64,000 bases of DNA from NCBI GenBank assembly GCA_965263335.1, contig CBDHHE010000007.1, positions 41,967 through 105,966 on the forward strand. The letters run 5' to 3'. Source of the DNA: Thermohalobaculum sp965263335. Its GTDB lineage: Bacteria > Pseudomonadota > Alphaproteobacteria > Rhodobacterales > Rhodobacteraceae. Below the pieces are notes generated by a model. That model saw only the letters and a list, made by a program, of their open reading frames with translations, was not told where the DNA came from and did no database searches. This document shows, piece by piece, positions 16,807 through 25,351 of this stretch (the first letter of the stretch is position 1; every line of letters starts with the position of its first letter). The position numbers and the translations under genes are program-made.

Positions 16807-17963
16807 CCGAGATAACCTTCCGTGCCTTCATGCCACCCGCGAGGGAAGGCTCGGTGATCGGTGATTGGTGGCAGAGCGTCGACCGCTGGCTCCTGGGCTC
16901 CGTCGTGGTTCTGCTGGCGATGGGACTTGTTCTGGCACTCGCCGCATCACCCCCGCTTGCGCACAAGAACGGGCTCTGGACCTATCACTACGTGCTGCGA
17001 CATGTGATCTTCATGATCCTCGCGTTCGGGACCGTGTGCGCAATCTCGATGATGCAGATCAAAACCCTGCGGCGGGCGGGTATCCTGATGTGCCTCGTTG
17101 CGTTTGCCGCGACCGCCCTGTTGCCATGGCTTGGCACGGACTTCGGAAAAGGGGCCACCCGTTGGTATTCGCTCGGCTTCATCAGCCTTCAACCCTCCGA
17201 GTTTCTCAAGCCGGGGTTCGTGATGCTTTCTGCCTGGCTCATGGCGGGGTCGTTTGATCGGGGCGGCCCCCCGGGGCGGACGCTCACCGGTACGATCGTT
17301 CTGGGCATCGCCCTGATGCTGGCGGCACAGCCCGATTTCGGCCAGGCGATGCTGGTCCTCTCGGTCTGGGCGACGATGCTGTTTCTGTCCGGCGCGCCGA
17401 TCCTTCTGCTGGTTGGTTTCGGCGCGTTGGTCGGGATCGGCGGCGCAGTCGCCTTCCATCAGTCGGAGCACTTCGCCAGACGCATCACAGCATACCTCGC
17501 GGAGGCGGTCGATCCGAACACGCAGCTCGCCTATGCCCACGCGGCGATCTCCGAGGGAGGCTTCTTCGGGGTGGGTGCCGCACAAGGCCAAGTCAAATGG
17601 ACCTTGCCGGATGCGCATACGGATTTCATCATCGCGGTCGCGGCGGAGGAGTTCGGTCTGGTGTTCACCTTGGCTGTGATCGCGGTCTACCTCTTCATCA
17701 CATTGCGGGCTCTGTTTCTCCTGATGGACGAGCGCAATCCGTTCTTGCGGCTGGGCGGCGTGGGGCTGGCCGTGCTGTTCGGCGTACAGGCCTTCGTTAA
17801 CCTTGCCGTGGCGATCCGGCTGCTCCCGGCCAAGGGGATGACTTTGCCGTTCGTCTCCTATGGCGGTTCATCGATGCTGGCGGCCGCGCTGACGATGGGG
17901 GCGTTGCTCGCCTTGACCCGCGCCCGTTCGGGTGGCCCTCTTCTGCCGCAGCGCGTCGACTGA
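16803..17963 (+). CDS. ftsW: Peptidoglycan glycosyltransferase FtsW
   Basis: A 386-residue SEDS-family membrane protein that polymerises lipid II at the septum together with FtsI. About ten hydrophobic helices are visible. Family signatures are GKGATRWYSLGFISLQPSEF (the loop with the conserved PSE) and KGMTLPFVSYGGSSMLA near the C-terminus. The ATG at 16803 overlaps the murD stop; the longer frame upstream only reads through murD. The final A of the stop is the first base of murG (TGATG). Confidence 0.95.
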   Translation: MTEITFRAFMPPAREGSVIGDWWQSVDRWLLGSVVVLLAMGLVLALAASPPLAHKNGLWTYHYVLRHVIFMILAFGTVCAISMMQIKTLRRAGILMCLVAFAATALLPWLGTDFGKGATRWYSLGFISLQPSEFLKPGFVMLSAWLMAGSFDRGGPPGRTLTGTIVLGIALMLAAQPDFGQAMLVLSVWATMLFLSGAPILLLVGFGALVGIGGAVAFHQSEHFARRITAYLAEAVDPNTQLAYAHAAISEGGFFGVGAAQGQVKWTLPDAHTDFIIAVAAEEFGLVFTLAVIAVYLFITLRALFLLMDERNPFLRLGGVGLAVLFGVQAFVNLAVAIRLLPAKGMTLPFVSYGGSSMLAAALTMGALLALTRARSGGPLLPQRVD

Positions 17964-19042
17964 TGCCGCTCCTGGTGATTGCGGCGGGCGGCACGGGCGG
18001 GCACATGTTTCCGGCTCAGGCGCTTGCCGAAGCAATGCTGGCGCGGGGCTGGCAGGTGCGCCTCTCGACCGATGACCGGGGCGCGCGTTACTCGAGCGGT
18101 TTTCCGGACGCGGTGGAGCGTCAGGTGGTCAGCGCGGGCACGTTTGCCCGCGATCCCATCTCGAGCCTGAAAGCACCTTTCCAGATTGCGGGCGGCGTGA
18201 TCTCGGCAATCCTTAGAATGCGTCGCGAGCGACCCGCATGTGTGGCAGGATTCGGCGGCTACCCCGCGTTGCCGGCCATGACGGCCGCATGGTTGTTGGG
18301 CCGTCCTCGCCTGATCCACGAGGCGAACGGGGTGCTTGGCCGCGTCAATGAGCTATTTGCGAGGCGGGTCAGCGTTGTGGCCTGCGGGGTCTGGCCGACC
18401 GAGCTGCCTGAGGGTGCCAAGGCAGAGCACACCGGAAACCCGGTTCGTGCTGCAATCGCCGATGTGGCAGGGACTGCCTACGCGGTTCCTGGCGAGGGAC
18501 CACTCAATGTTCTTGTGATCGGTGGGAGCCAGGGCGCCAGCGTGTTGTCCCGAACGGTGCCTCCCGCGCTCGCCGCGTTGCCCGAAGGGATGCGTGCCCG
18601 CCTGCATGTGGCCCATCAAGCGCGCCCGACTGATCGGGACGGAGTCGTCGAGACCTATGCGAAGGCCGGAATCGATGCCGTCGTCGAGCCCTTCTTTTCC
18701 GATGTGCCGGAACGCCTGGTCTCGGCGCAACTCGTCATCTCTCGCTCCGGCGCATCCTCTGTCGCGGACATTGCTGCTGTCGGTCGCCCGTCGATCCTGA
18801 TCCCTCTGGCGATTGCCAAGCGCGACGAACAGACCGCCAATGCGCGCGGTCTGGTCGAGGCGGGCGCTGCCCTGATGCTCCCCGAGCCGGGTTTGACACC
18901 GGAAGCTTTGTCGGCGGACGTGGCGGCGATACTCGCCGATCCGGAACGTGCCCGTGAGATGGCGGACGCCGCACGGGCCGAGGGGCGGGCGGATGCGGCT
19001 GCGCGGCTTGCCGATCTTGTGGAGAGACTTTCGGATGCCTAG
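17963..19042 (+). CDS. murG: UDP-GlcNAc:lipid I N-acetylglucosaminyltransferase MurG
   Basis: A 359-residue GT-B glycosyltransferase that turns lipid I into lipid II at the inner membrane face. AAGGTGGHMFPAQALAEA at residues 7-24 is the first glycine-rich loop; GFGGYPALPAM and HEANGVLGRVN follow; VIGGSQGASVLSRTVP is the C-domain loop; ISRSGASSVADIAAVGRP and KRDEQTANARGLVEAGA form the UDP-GlcNAc site. It begins directly on the ftsW stop. Confidence 0.96.
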   Translation: MPLLVIAAGGTGGHMFPAQALAEAMLARGWQVRLSTDDRGARYSSGFPDAVERQVVSAGTFARDPISSLKAPFQIAGGVISAILRMRRERPACVAGFGGYPALPAMTAAWLLGRPRLIHEANGVLGRVNELFARRVSVVACGVWPTELPEGAKAEHTGNPVRAAIADVAGTAYAVPGEGPLNVLVIGGSQGASVLSRTVPPALAALPEGMRARLHVAHQARPTDRDGVVETYAKAGIDAVVEPFFSDVPERLVSAQLVISRSGASSVADIAAVGRPSILIPLAIAKRDEQTANARGLVEAGAALMLPEPGLTPEALSADVAAILADPERAREMADAARAEGRADAAARLADLVERLSDA

Positions 19043-19102
19043 CTCCGCCGATCCTTGGGGCGCAACTCTTCCGGGCGATGCTTCAGCTCTTGAGCCAGGC
19101 GA

Positions 19103-19681
19103 ATGAAGTCGCGCGCCGACAATCCGGTCGAAGGTCCGCTTCCCAAACGTGAGGCGCTGCAGGCGGTCAGGATCATCGAAGCGAGCGTGGACAGTCTTGC
19201 ACAGAGTGTGGATGCAGGAGCGCAAGGCTATTTCGGTGATCGCATCGCTACGACGAAGCGTGCACTCGAGACGATCAAGACCTTCTCGGTCGACAGTGAC
19301 GTCGAGGCCTTCATCTACCGCTTCGATGGACAGCCCATAGGGGTTCTGTGCCTGAGTGACCGGGACGACTGCGTCGAGATCGAGTGCATGGCGACGGACC
19401 CGCTCTCGGATGGTGCGGGAGGTGCCCTGATCGAGGCGGCCGTCCGGTACTCCGAGCAGAACGGGCATCGCGGTGTCGTAAGGCTGCGCGTACCGGAAGC
19501 TGCGGCCTCGGCTGCCTACGTCCGGTACGGCTTTTCGCATGATGCCGATGAAGTACAGACGGGTGAGGCGAAAATGACGTTGAGACCCGCCAGGTCTGCG
19601 GACTGGGTTGAACGTGAAGACGGGTGGACGATCGTACGCCATGACGGCAAGACCTATGCAACAGGCTTTGGCACCAGCTGA
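19103..19681 (+). CDS. GNAT-like N-acetyltransferase inserted in the dcw cluster
   Basis: A 192-residue protein lying between murG and murC. The middle has DGQPIGVLCLSDRDD and IECMATDPLSDGAGGALIEA, resembling the beta4-alpha3 acetyl-CoA-binding region of GNAT enzymes, and AASAAYVRYGF, the typical last-helix motif. The classical Q/R-x-x-G-x-G/A loop is degenerate (SDGAGGALIEAA). The C-terminus has EDGWTIVRHDGKTYATG. The substrate is unknown. The start is uncertain: ATG 19103 has no strong ribosome site, and 60 bases separate it from murG. Confidence 0.6.
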   Translation: MKSRADNPVEGPLPKREALQAVRIIEASVDSLAQSVDAGAQGYFGDRIATTKRALETIKTFSVDSDVEAFIYRFDGQPIGVLCLSDRDDCVEIECMATDPLSDGAGGALIEAAVRYSEQNGHRGVVRLRVPEAAASAAYVRYGFSHDADEVQTGEAKMTLRPARSADWVEREDGWTIVRHDGKTYATGFGTS

Positions 19682-19818
19682 CCATGCGGTGATCAAGCCG
19701 CGACCAAACTGGGGGATCTTGGGGTCGCCCATTGGCAAGAGGGTTCGGGCCTGATACCCGGCACGCGAGCGTTGGAGCGTTTGCGTACGCCTGACGCGAG
19801 GCAAAGAACGAGGCCCAG

Positions 19819-21219
19819 ATGAATGCATCCACCGCCCTGCCGCTCGACATCGGACCGATTCATTTCGTTGGGATCGGAGGGATCGGCATGTCAGGGATTG
19901 CCGAGGTGATGCTCAATCTCGGCTATGATGTGCAAGGCTCCGACCTGCGCGAGAGCGCAATCCTGGAGCGGTTGCGCAAACTTGGTGCACGGATCGCGAT
20001 CGGCCAGAGCGCCGACAACCTCGAGGGTGCGAGCGTCGTCGTGATCTCATCGGCAATCAAGCCGGGCAATCCCGAACTCGATTCTGCCCGGGAGCGCGCG
20101 TTGCCCGTTGTTCGGCGTGCGGAAATGCTGGGCGAGCTGATGCGTCTGCGCTGGAACGTCGCTGTTGCCGGCACGCACGGCAAGACGACGACCACCTCGC
20201 TTGTCGCGGCGCTGCTGGATGCTGGCGGGCAGGACCCCACGGTGATCAATGGCGGCATCATTCAGGCGTATGGATCGAATGCTCGGATGGGTGAAGGCCG
20301 TTGGATGGTCGTAGAGGCGGATGAGAGCGACGGCACATTCGTCAAACTGCCGGCGACGATTGCGGTGGTGACCAATATCGATCCCGAACACATGGATCAT
20401 TACGGCACGGTCGAGGCGCTGCACGACGGCTTTGCCGCGTTCGCCGCCAACATCCCGTTCTACGGCGCTCTGGTCGCCTGTATCGACCACGCGGAGGTGC
20501 AGGCGCTGATCGGCCGGGTGACCGACAGACGAGTGGTGACCTATGGCCTCTCACGCCAGGCAGACATCCGGGCCGAGAACATTGGCTATGTCGACGGTCA
20601 CATGCAGTTCGACGTGGTGCTTCGCGACGGCCCGAGGATGGATGGCATGATCCTGCCGATGCCGGGCGAGCACAATGTGCTGAACGCCCTGGCCGCGGTC
20701 GGGGTCGCTATCGAACTAAAGATCCCCGGCGAGCACATCCGCTCGGGCCTCGGAGCCTTCAACGGGGTGCACAGGCGCTTCACGCGGGTCGGTACATGGC
20801 AGGGTGCCACGATTATCGACGACTACGGTCACCATCCTGTCGAGATTGCCGCCGTGCTGAAGGCGGCGCGCTCTGCGACCAAGGGAAACGTGATCGCAAT
20901 CCATCAGCCGCACAGGTTCAGCCGCCTGCACGATCTCTTCGAAGAGTTTTGCGCATGCTTCAACGATGCTGACGTTGTTGCTATCACCGACGTCTACGCC
21001 GCGGGCGAGGCACCCATGGAGGGTGTGAGCCGGGATGCGCTGGTGGGCGGTCTCAGGGCGCATGGTCACCGGAGCGCGCACGCGGTATCGGCTCCGGAAG
21101 GTCTTGCGGCCTTCGTCGCGGAACATGCCAGCGACGGTGACATGGTTGTGTGCCTTGGGGCAGGCACGATTTCGTCCTGGACGCAGGAGCTGCCCGAGGC
21201 GCTTTCCGAGCTGGGGTGA
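19819..21219 (+). CDS. murC: UDP-N-acetylmuramate-L-alanine ligase
   Basis: A 466-residue Mur ligase that adds the first amino acid to UDP-MurNAc. IHFVGIGGIGMSGIAEV opens the protein, with SSAIKPGNPE further on. The ATP loop is VAGTHGKTTTTSLVA (about residues 114-128); EADESDGTFVKLPATIAVVT, NIDPEHMDHYG, FNGVHRRFTRVG and DDYGHHPVEIAAVL are diagnostic. A non-overlapping gap of 137 bases precedes it, unlike most genes of the cluster, so internal initiation of transcription is possible. Confidence 0.96.
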   Translation: MNASTALPLDIGPIHFVGIGGIGMSGIAEVMLNLGYDVQGSDLRESAILERLRKLGARIAIGQSADNLEGASVVVISSAIKPGNPELDSARERALPVVRRAEMLGELMRLRWNVAVAGTHGKTTTTSLVAALLDAGGQDPTVINGGIIQAYGSNARMGEGRWMVVEADESDGTFVKLPATIAVVTNIDPEHMDHYGTVEALHDGFAAFAANIPFYGALVACIDHAEVQALIGRVTDRRVVTYGLSRQADIRAENIGYVDGHMQFDVVLRDGPRMDGMILPMPGEHNVLNALAAVGVAIELKIPGEHIRSGLGAFNGVHRRFTRVGTWQGATIIDDYGHHPVEIAAVLKAARSATKGNVIAIHQPHRFSRLHDLFEEFCACFNDADVVAITDVYAAGEAPMEGVSRDALVGGLRAHGHRSAHAVSAPEGLAAFVAEHASDGDMVVCLGAGTISSWTQELPEALSELG

Positions 21220-21288
21220 CAGATCCCCGTCGACGGCGGGGCATAGCGTGGTCAGGAGGGGAACCGGCAGCCAAGCCGGTCCGGAGCG

Positions 21289-22485
21289 ATGGCGACAGAG
21301 CACGGGTTGAAGCGAAGACTGGGGTTCGGGCTTCTCACGCTCTACGGCGTGGGCGTCATGGTCGGCGCGGGCATCTATGTGTTGATCGGAACGGTTGCCG
21401 GAGCGGTTGGCACGTGGGCACCTCTGGCCTTTCTGGTTGCCGGTCTGGTGGCCCTGCCGACGGCGCTCTCATACGCCGAGCTTTCTGTCCGCATTCCTGA
21501 GAGCGCGGGCGAGGCGGCCTATCTGCGTGCCGCCACGGGCTCGGTCACGTTCTCGTCTGCGATCGGCATGGCGGTGGCAGCGGTCGGCATCGTCTCTGCG
21601 GCAGCGGTGCTCCAGGGCGGCGTCGGATACCTCCGTACTGTTCTGGACGTGCCGAACGAAGTGCTGATCACGGCCTTCGGCATGCTGCTCGCCGGAATTG
21701 CCATCGCCGGTGTTGTCGAATCCCTCGCCGTTGCAGCTGTTCTGACCTGCATCGAAGTGATCGGCTTGGCTGTCGTCGTAGTGGTTGCGTTCATCGCAGC
21801 CCCCGCAACACAGCCGCCTGAGGCCGCGGTGTTTCCCGAACAGCTCGCCATTTCCGGTGCCGTGTTGCTGGCGTTCTTCGCGTTCATCGGGTTCGAGGAC
21901 ATGGTGAACATGGCCGAGGAGACACGCGATCCCACTCGCACGATGCCGCGCGCGATCATCGCGGCACTCGCGGTAACGACGGTGCTCTACGCTCTGGTCG
22001 CATGGGCGGCGGTTCGCGCTGTGCCAGTGAATGCACTTGGAGACAGCCAAAGCCCGCTGGCGTTGGTTTTCACTCAAGCGACGGGTCGCAGTGCCGACGC
22101 GCTCTCGATGATCGCGGTGGCTGCGGCTGTGAACGGTGTTCTCGCCCAGATCGTGATGGCAGCCCGTGTGCTCTATGGTCTCGGACGGCATGCTCCATTG
22201 TTCGCGATGTTTCATCACAGTCACCCGCGGTTTGGAACGCCTGTTACAGCGACAGTGCTGAGTGCGGCACTGGTGATCATTCTGGCGTTGACGGCACCGC
22301 TGGTGGCGCTCGCGAGCGTCACATCGCTGGTCCTTCTGACGATATTCACCGCGATCAATGGCGCGCTCATCGTTCTGCGCTGGCGCAAGGCAGCACCGGC
22401 CGGTCAGTTTTCGGTACCAGGCTGGGTGCCATGGGTGGGTGCTCTGCTGTCGATTGCTGCGCTGATTGGCGGTGCCGTTTCGTGA
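21289..22485 (+). CDS. APC superfamily amino acid permease inserted between murC and murB
   Basis: A 398-residue membrane protein with about 12 hydrophobic helices. The N-terminal helix 1 motif GVGVMVGAGIYVLIGTVAG is the unwound substrate-binding helix of the amino acid-polyamine-organocation superfamily; ALSYAELSVRIPESAGEAAYL is the conserved loop after helix 2; AFIGFEDMVNMAEETRDPTRT is the helix 6 to loop 7 signature. Substrate cannot be told from sequence. The stop overlaps the murB GTG, so it is translated in the dcw operon; this is not a standard dcw gene. Confidence 0.88.
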   Translation: MATEHGLKRRLGFGLLTLYGVGVMVGAGIYVLIGTVAGAVGTWAPLAFLVAGLVALPTALSYAELSVRIPESAGEAAYLRAATGSVTFSSAIGMAVAAVGIVSAAAVLQGGVGYLRTVLDVPNEVLITAFGMLLAGIAIAGVVESLAVAAVLTCIEVIGLAVVVVVAFIAAPATQPPEAAVFPEQLAISGAVLLAFFAFIGFEDMVNMAEETRDPTRTMPRAIIAALAVTTVLYALVAWAAVRAVPVNALGDSQSPLALVFTQATGRSADALSMIAVAAAVNGVLAQIVMAARVLYGLGRHAPLFAMFHHSHPRFGTPVTATVLSAALVIILALTAPLVALASVTSLVLLTIFTAINGALIVLRWRKAAPAGQFSVPGWVPWVGALLSIAALIGGAVS

Positions 22486-23426
22486 AACTGCTCGATCGCT
22501 TGCCGCCAGTCCGCGGAACTCTCGTGGCGCAGCGCCCCTTGGCCCCGCTCAGCTGGCTCAGGGTCGGCGGACCGGCCGAGGTGCTGTACCAGCCTGCGGA
22601 TCGCGAAGATCTCGTGGCGTTTCTGTCAGGTTGCCCCGAGGACGTGCCGATCATAGCCCTCGGCGTGTGCTCGAACCTCATCATCAGGGACGGGGGCTTG
22701 CCAGGTGTTGCGATCCGGCTCGGCCGCGGTTTCAGCTGGATCGAGGTGCGAGACGGCCATCGGATCGCCGCGGGCGCCGCAGCACTCGATGGTCATGTGG
22801 CACGGCGGGCGGCGGGCGCTGGGATCGCCGGACTGTCGTTTTTGCGCACGATCCCGGGAACGATCGGTGGCGCCGTCAAAATGAACGCTGGCTGCTATGG
22901 CGGATACACGGCGGATGTCATCGAAAACGTGACCGTCATCGACCGGACGGGGCAGTCCCATGTGCTCGGGCAGGCGGAGTTGGGCTTCGCCTATCGCAGT
23001 TCGTCGGTGCCTGACGACATGATCATCATCGACGCAACCCTTGTGGGCAAACCCGGTGATCCGGCGGCAATCGCGGCCGAAATGGACGGGTTCGTCGCTC
23101 GCCGGGCGGCCTCGCAACCGGTCAAGGAGCGGTCTTGTGGGTCGACCTTCCGCAACCCAGCGGGCTACTCGTCGACGGGCGCCGACGACGATCCGATGGA
23201 GCTCAAGGCGTGGAAACTGATCGACGATGCGGGCTGCCGCGGGTTGGTGCTTGGCGGAGCCCAAATGTCAGAAAAGCATCCCAACTTCCTGATCAATACG
23301 GGTAATGCGACGGCGGCCGATTTGGAGGAGCTGGGTGAGACCGTTCGCGCCCGGGTAAAATCCCATTCAGGCCATGATTTAAGCTGGGAAATTCGCCGAG
23401 TCGGCGTTATGGTTTCGAAATCGTGA
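22482..23426 (+). CDS. murB: UDP-N-acetylenolpyruvoylglucosamine reductase
   Basis: A 314-residue FAD enzyme reducing enolpyruvyl-UDP-GlcNAc to UDP-MurNAc. PLSWLRVGGPAE and IALGVCSNLIIRDGG form the FAD-binding half; FLRTIPGTIGGAVKMNAGCYG and FAYRSS follow; KERSCGSTFRNP carries the catalytic Ser, and SEKHPNFLINTGNATAADL the C-terminal Glu region. The GTG at 22482 overlaps the permease stop (GTGA). In the FAD loop the usual Gly before SN (GVGSN) is Cys here (GVCSN), a one-base change. Confidence 0.94.
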   Translation: MKLLDRLPPVRGTLVAQRPLAPLSWLRVGGPAEVLYQPADREDLVAFLSGCPEDVPIIALGVCSNLIIRDGGLPGVAIRLGRGFSWIEVRDGHRIAAGAAALDGHVARRAAGAGIAGLSFLRTIPGTIGGAVKMNAGCYGGYTADVIENVTVIDRTGQSHVLGQAELGFAYRSSSVPDDMIIIDATLVGKPGDPAAIAAEMDGFVARRAASQPVKERSCGSTFRNPAGYSSTGADDDPMELKAWKLIDDAGCRGLVLGGAQMSEKHPNFLINTGNATAADLEELGETVRARVKSHSGHDLSWEIRRVGVMVSKS

Positions 23427-23498
23427 GCTGAAGGAAACATCCTGATAGCAGCGGCCGGACCACCCGAAATCGGGGGACGGATATAGTTGAGGACGCGG

Positions 23499-24416
23499 AT
23501 GTCGAGCAGGGCATTTCACCGCGTCGTGGTGCTCAAAGGCGGTCCGTCCGCCGAGCGTGAAGTGTCCCTCGTCTCCGGGGCAGAATGCGCAGCAGCGCTG
23601 CGGCGCGCAGGTTACGTTGTCGACGAAGTCGATGCGGGTCAGGACCTCGCGTCGGTGCTCGAAAAATCCCGCCCCGACGGTGTGTTCAATGCGCTCCACG
23701 GCCGATGGGGCGAGGATGGCTGCGTCCAGGGCCTGCTTGAATGGATGCGCATTCCCTACACCCACTCCGGAGTGCTCGCCTCGTCTCTGGCCATGGACAA
23801 ACCGCGCACCAAGGCGGTCTATGCCGCCAACGGGTTGCCGGTCGCTCATTCAGTGCTCGCCGAACGCAGCGTGGTCGAGTCGGGTCACCCCATGGCGCCG
23901 CCGTATGTCGTGAAGCCCTACAATGAGGGGTCGTCCGTTGGCATCTACATCGTCAACGAGCATGCCAATGGACCTGCGCTGCTCGAGCCCGATGCACCTG
24001 ATCTGCTGATGGTTGAGAAATACATCCCCGGCCGCGAGATGACTGTGGCCGTGATGGGTGATCGACCCCTCGCGGTCACCGATATCATCGCCAACACCGG
24101 ATGGTACGACTATCAAGCCAAGTATGCGCCCGGTGGCTCGGATCACGTGGTTCCGGCGGACGTTCCGGCGGAGATCGCCGAGGCCTGCATGGCGCACGCG
24201 CTCACTGCGCACCAGGCGCTCGGGTGCCGGGGGCTCAGCCGCACTGATTTTCGCTGGGACGAATCCAAAGGGGCGGACGGCCTTGCGCTGCTCGAGACCA
24301 ACACGCAGCCCGGCATGACACCGACATCGCTTGCCCCCGAGCAGGCGGCCCATCTCGGCATACCGTTCGACGAGCTCTGTGCATGGCTCATGGAGGATGC
24401 CTCATGCGATCGCTGA
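23499..24416 (+). CDS. ddl: D-alanine-D-alanine ligase
   Basis: A 305-residue ATP-grasp enzyme. VVLKGGPSAEREVSLVSG opens it; ALHGRWGEDGCVQGLLEWM, IPYTHSGVLASSLAMDK, VVKPYNEGSSVGIYIV, LLMVEKYIPGREMTVAV and LLETNTQPGMTPTSLAPEQA are in the normal order, the last holding the metal ligands and Asn. It supplies D-Ala-D-Ala for MurF. ATG 23499 fits the family start; an in-frame TTG at 23487 would add four residues. Its end overlaps ftsQ by 13 bases. Confidence 0.95.
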   Translation: MSSRAFHRVVVLKGGPSAEREVSLVSGAECAAALRRAGYVVDEVDAGQDLASVLEKSRPDGVFNALHGRWGEDGCVQGLLEWMRIPYTHSGVLASSLAMDKPRTKAVYAANGLPVAHSVLAERSVVESGHPMAPPYVVKPYNEGSSVGIYIVNEHANGPALLEPDAPDLLMVEKYIPGREMTVAVMGDRPLAVTDIIANTGWYDYQAKYAPGGSDHVVPADVPAEIAEACMAHALTAHQALGCRGLSRTDFRWDESKGADGLALLETNTQPGMTPTSLAPEQAAHLGIPFDELCAWLMEDASCDR

Positions 24417-25351
24417 GCCTGATTGCAGACCGTTGGCCAACACCGTCAGTTCGCCGAGCCCCGGCTGAGCGGCGGCCGGGGTCTGCGCGTGCGCCCGGTC
24501 CGTCGAAGATTGCGTATCGGCTGTCGCGGGCATGGAAGAAGTCCTGGGTTCGGGTGGTGGTGCTCATCGTGATGCCGGCTGCATGCGCCGCAGGTGTCAT
24601 CTGGCAGATCGCGATGACGACCGATCTCGCACGGATGGGCAGCGAGGTTCGTGCGCGTCTGGTCGACGGGTTCTCCGCCCGTCCGGAGTTTGCAGTGACC
24701 GGTCTTTCGGTCACCGGTGCGACGCTTCCGCTTTTGGCCGAAGTGCGAAATGCGGTCGGGCCGCTCGAGGGCTCTTCGTCGCTCACCGTGAACGTGGCGG
24801 CATTGAAGGCACGTATCGAGGCGCTGGGGTCCGTGGCCTCCGCGCAGGTGGTTCTGGACACCCGCGGCACGCTGCGCGTGGCCGTGGTCGAACGAAAGCC
24901 TGCCGCCCTCTGGCGTCGCGGCCCACGTGGTGAAGAGCTTGTGTTGGTCGGTTTAGACGGAGTGGTCATCGGGCAGGCCGCCGCACGGCGCGATCACCCG
25001 TACATCCCGCTCCTGCTTGGACGTGGGGCGCAGGGCGCTGTTGGTGAAGCGATCAACCTGCTCGAAGGTCTTGGGGCGCTGAAGACCCGCGTTCGCGCTC
25101 TTGTTCGGGTGGGTGAGCGGCGTTGGGACGTTGTGCTCGAAAACGACATGAAAATACTTCTGCCCGAGGAAGCGCCGGCAGAGGCATTGGCCGGCTTGGT
25201 GACGCTCCAGGACTCGGACAAGCTCCTCGACCGCGACATCGCCGTGGTGGACCTGCGTGTGCCCGAGCGGCCAACCGTCGGTTTGCAGCCCGGAGCGCTC
25301 GAGCGGGTGAGATTGCGCAAAGCTGTCAGCGGCGACGGGGAACGGACATGA
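24404..25351 (+). CDS. ftsQ: Cell division protein FtsQ
   Basis: A 315-residue bitopic divisome protein. A basic cytoplasmic N-terminus (about 45 residues) precedes one membrane helix (VRVVVLIVMPAACAAGVIW). The POTRA domain follows with FAVTGLSVTGATL, then LGSVASAQVVLDTRGTLRV and VVERKPAALWR, which is the classical FtsQ region, and the beta domain ends VDLRVPERPTVGLQPGALE. The ATG at 24404 lies within the last codons of ddl. The stop overlaps the ftsA ATG. Confidence 0.93.
   Translation: MRSLSLIADRWPTPSVRRAPAERRPGSARAPGPSKIAYRLSRAWKKSWVRVVVLIVMPAACAAGVIWQIAMTTDLARMGSEVRARLVDGFSARPEFAVTGLSVTGATLPLLAEVRNAVGPLEGSSSLTVNVAALKARIEALGSVASAQVVLDTRGTLRVAVVERKPAALWRRGPRGEELVLVGLDGVVIGQAAARRDHPYIPLLLGRGAQGAVGEAINLLEGLGALKTRVRALVRVGERRWDVVLENDMKILLPEEAPAEALAGLVTLQDSDKLLDRDIAVVDLRVPERPTVGLQPGALERVRLRKAVSGDGERT

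Noticed and set aside
18353..19828. 491-residue minus-strand frame across murG and the GNAT-like gene
   Set aside because: Shadow of clearly recognised plus-strand genes; no domain resemblance.
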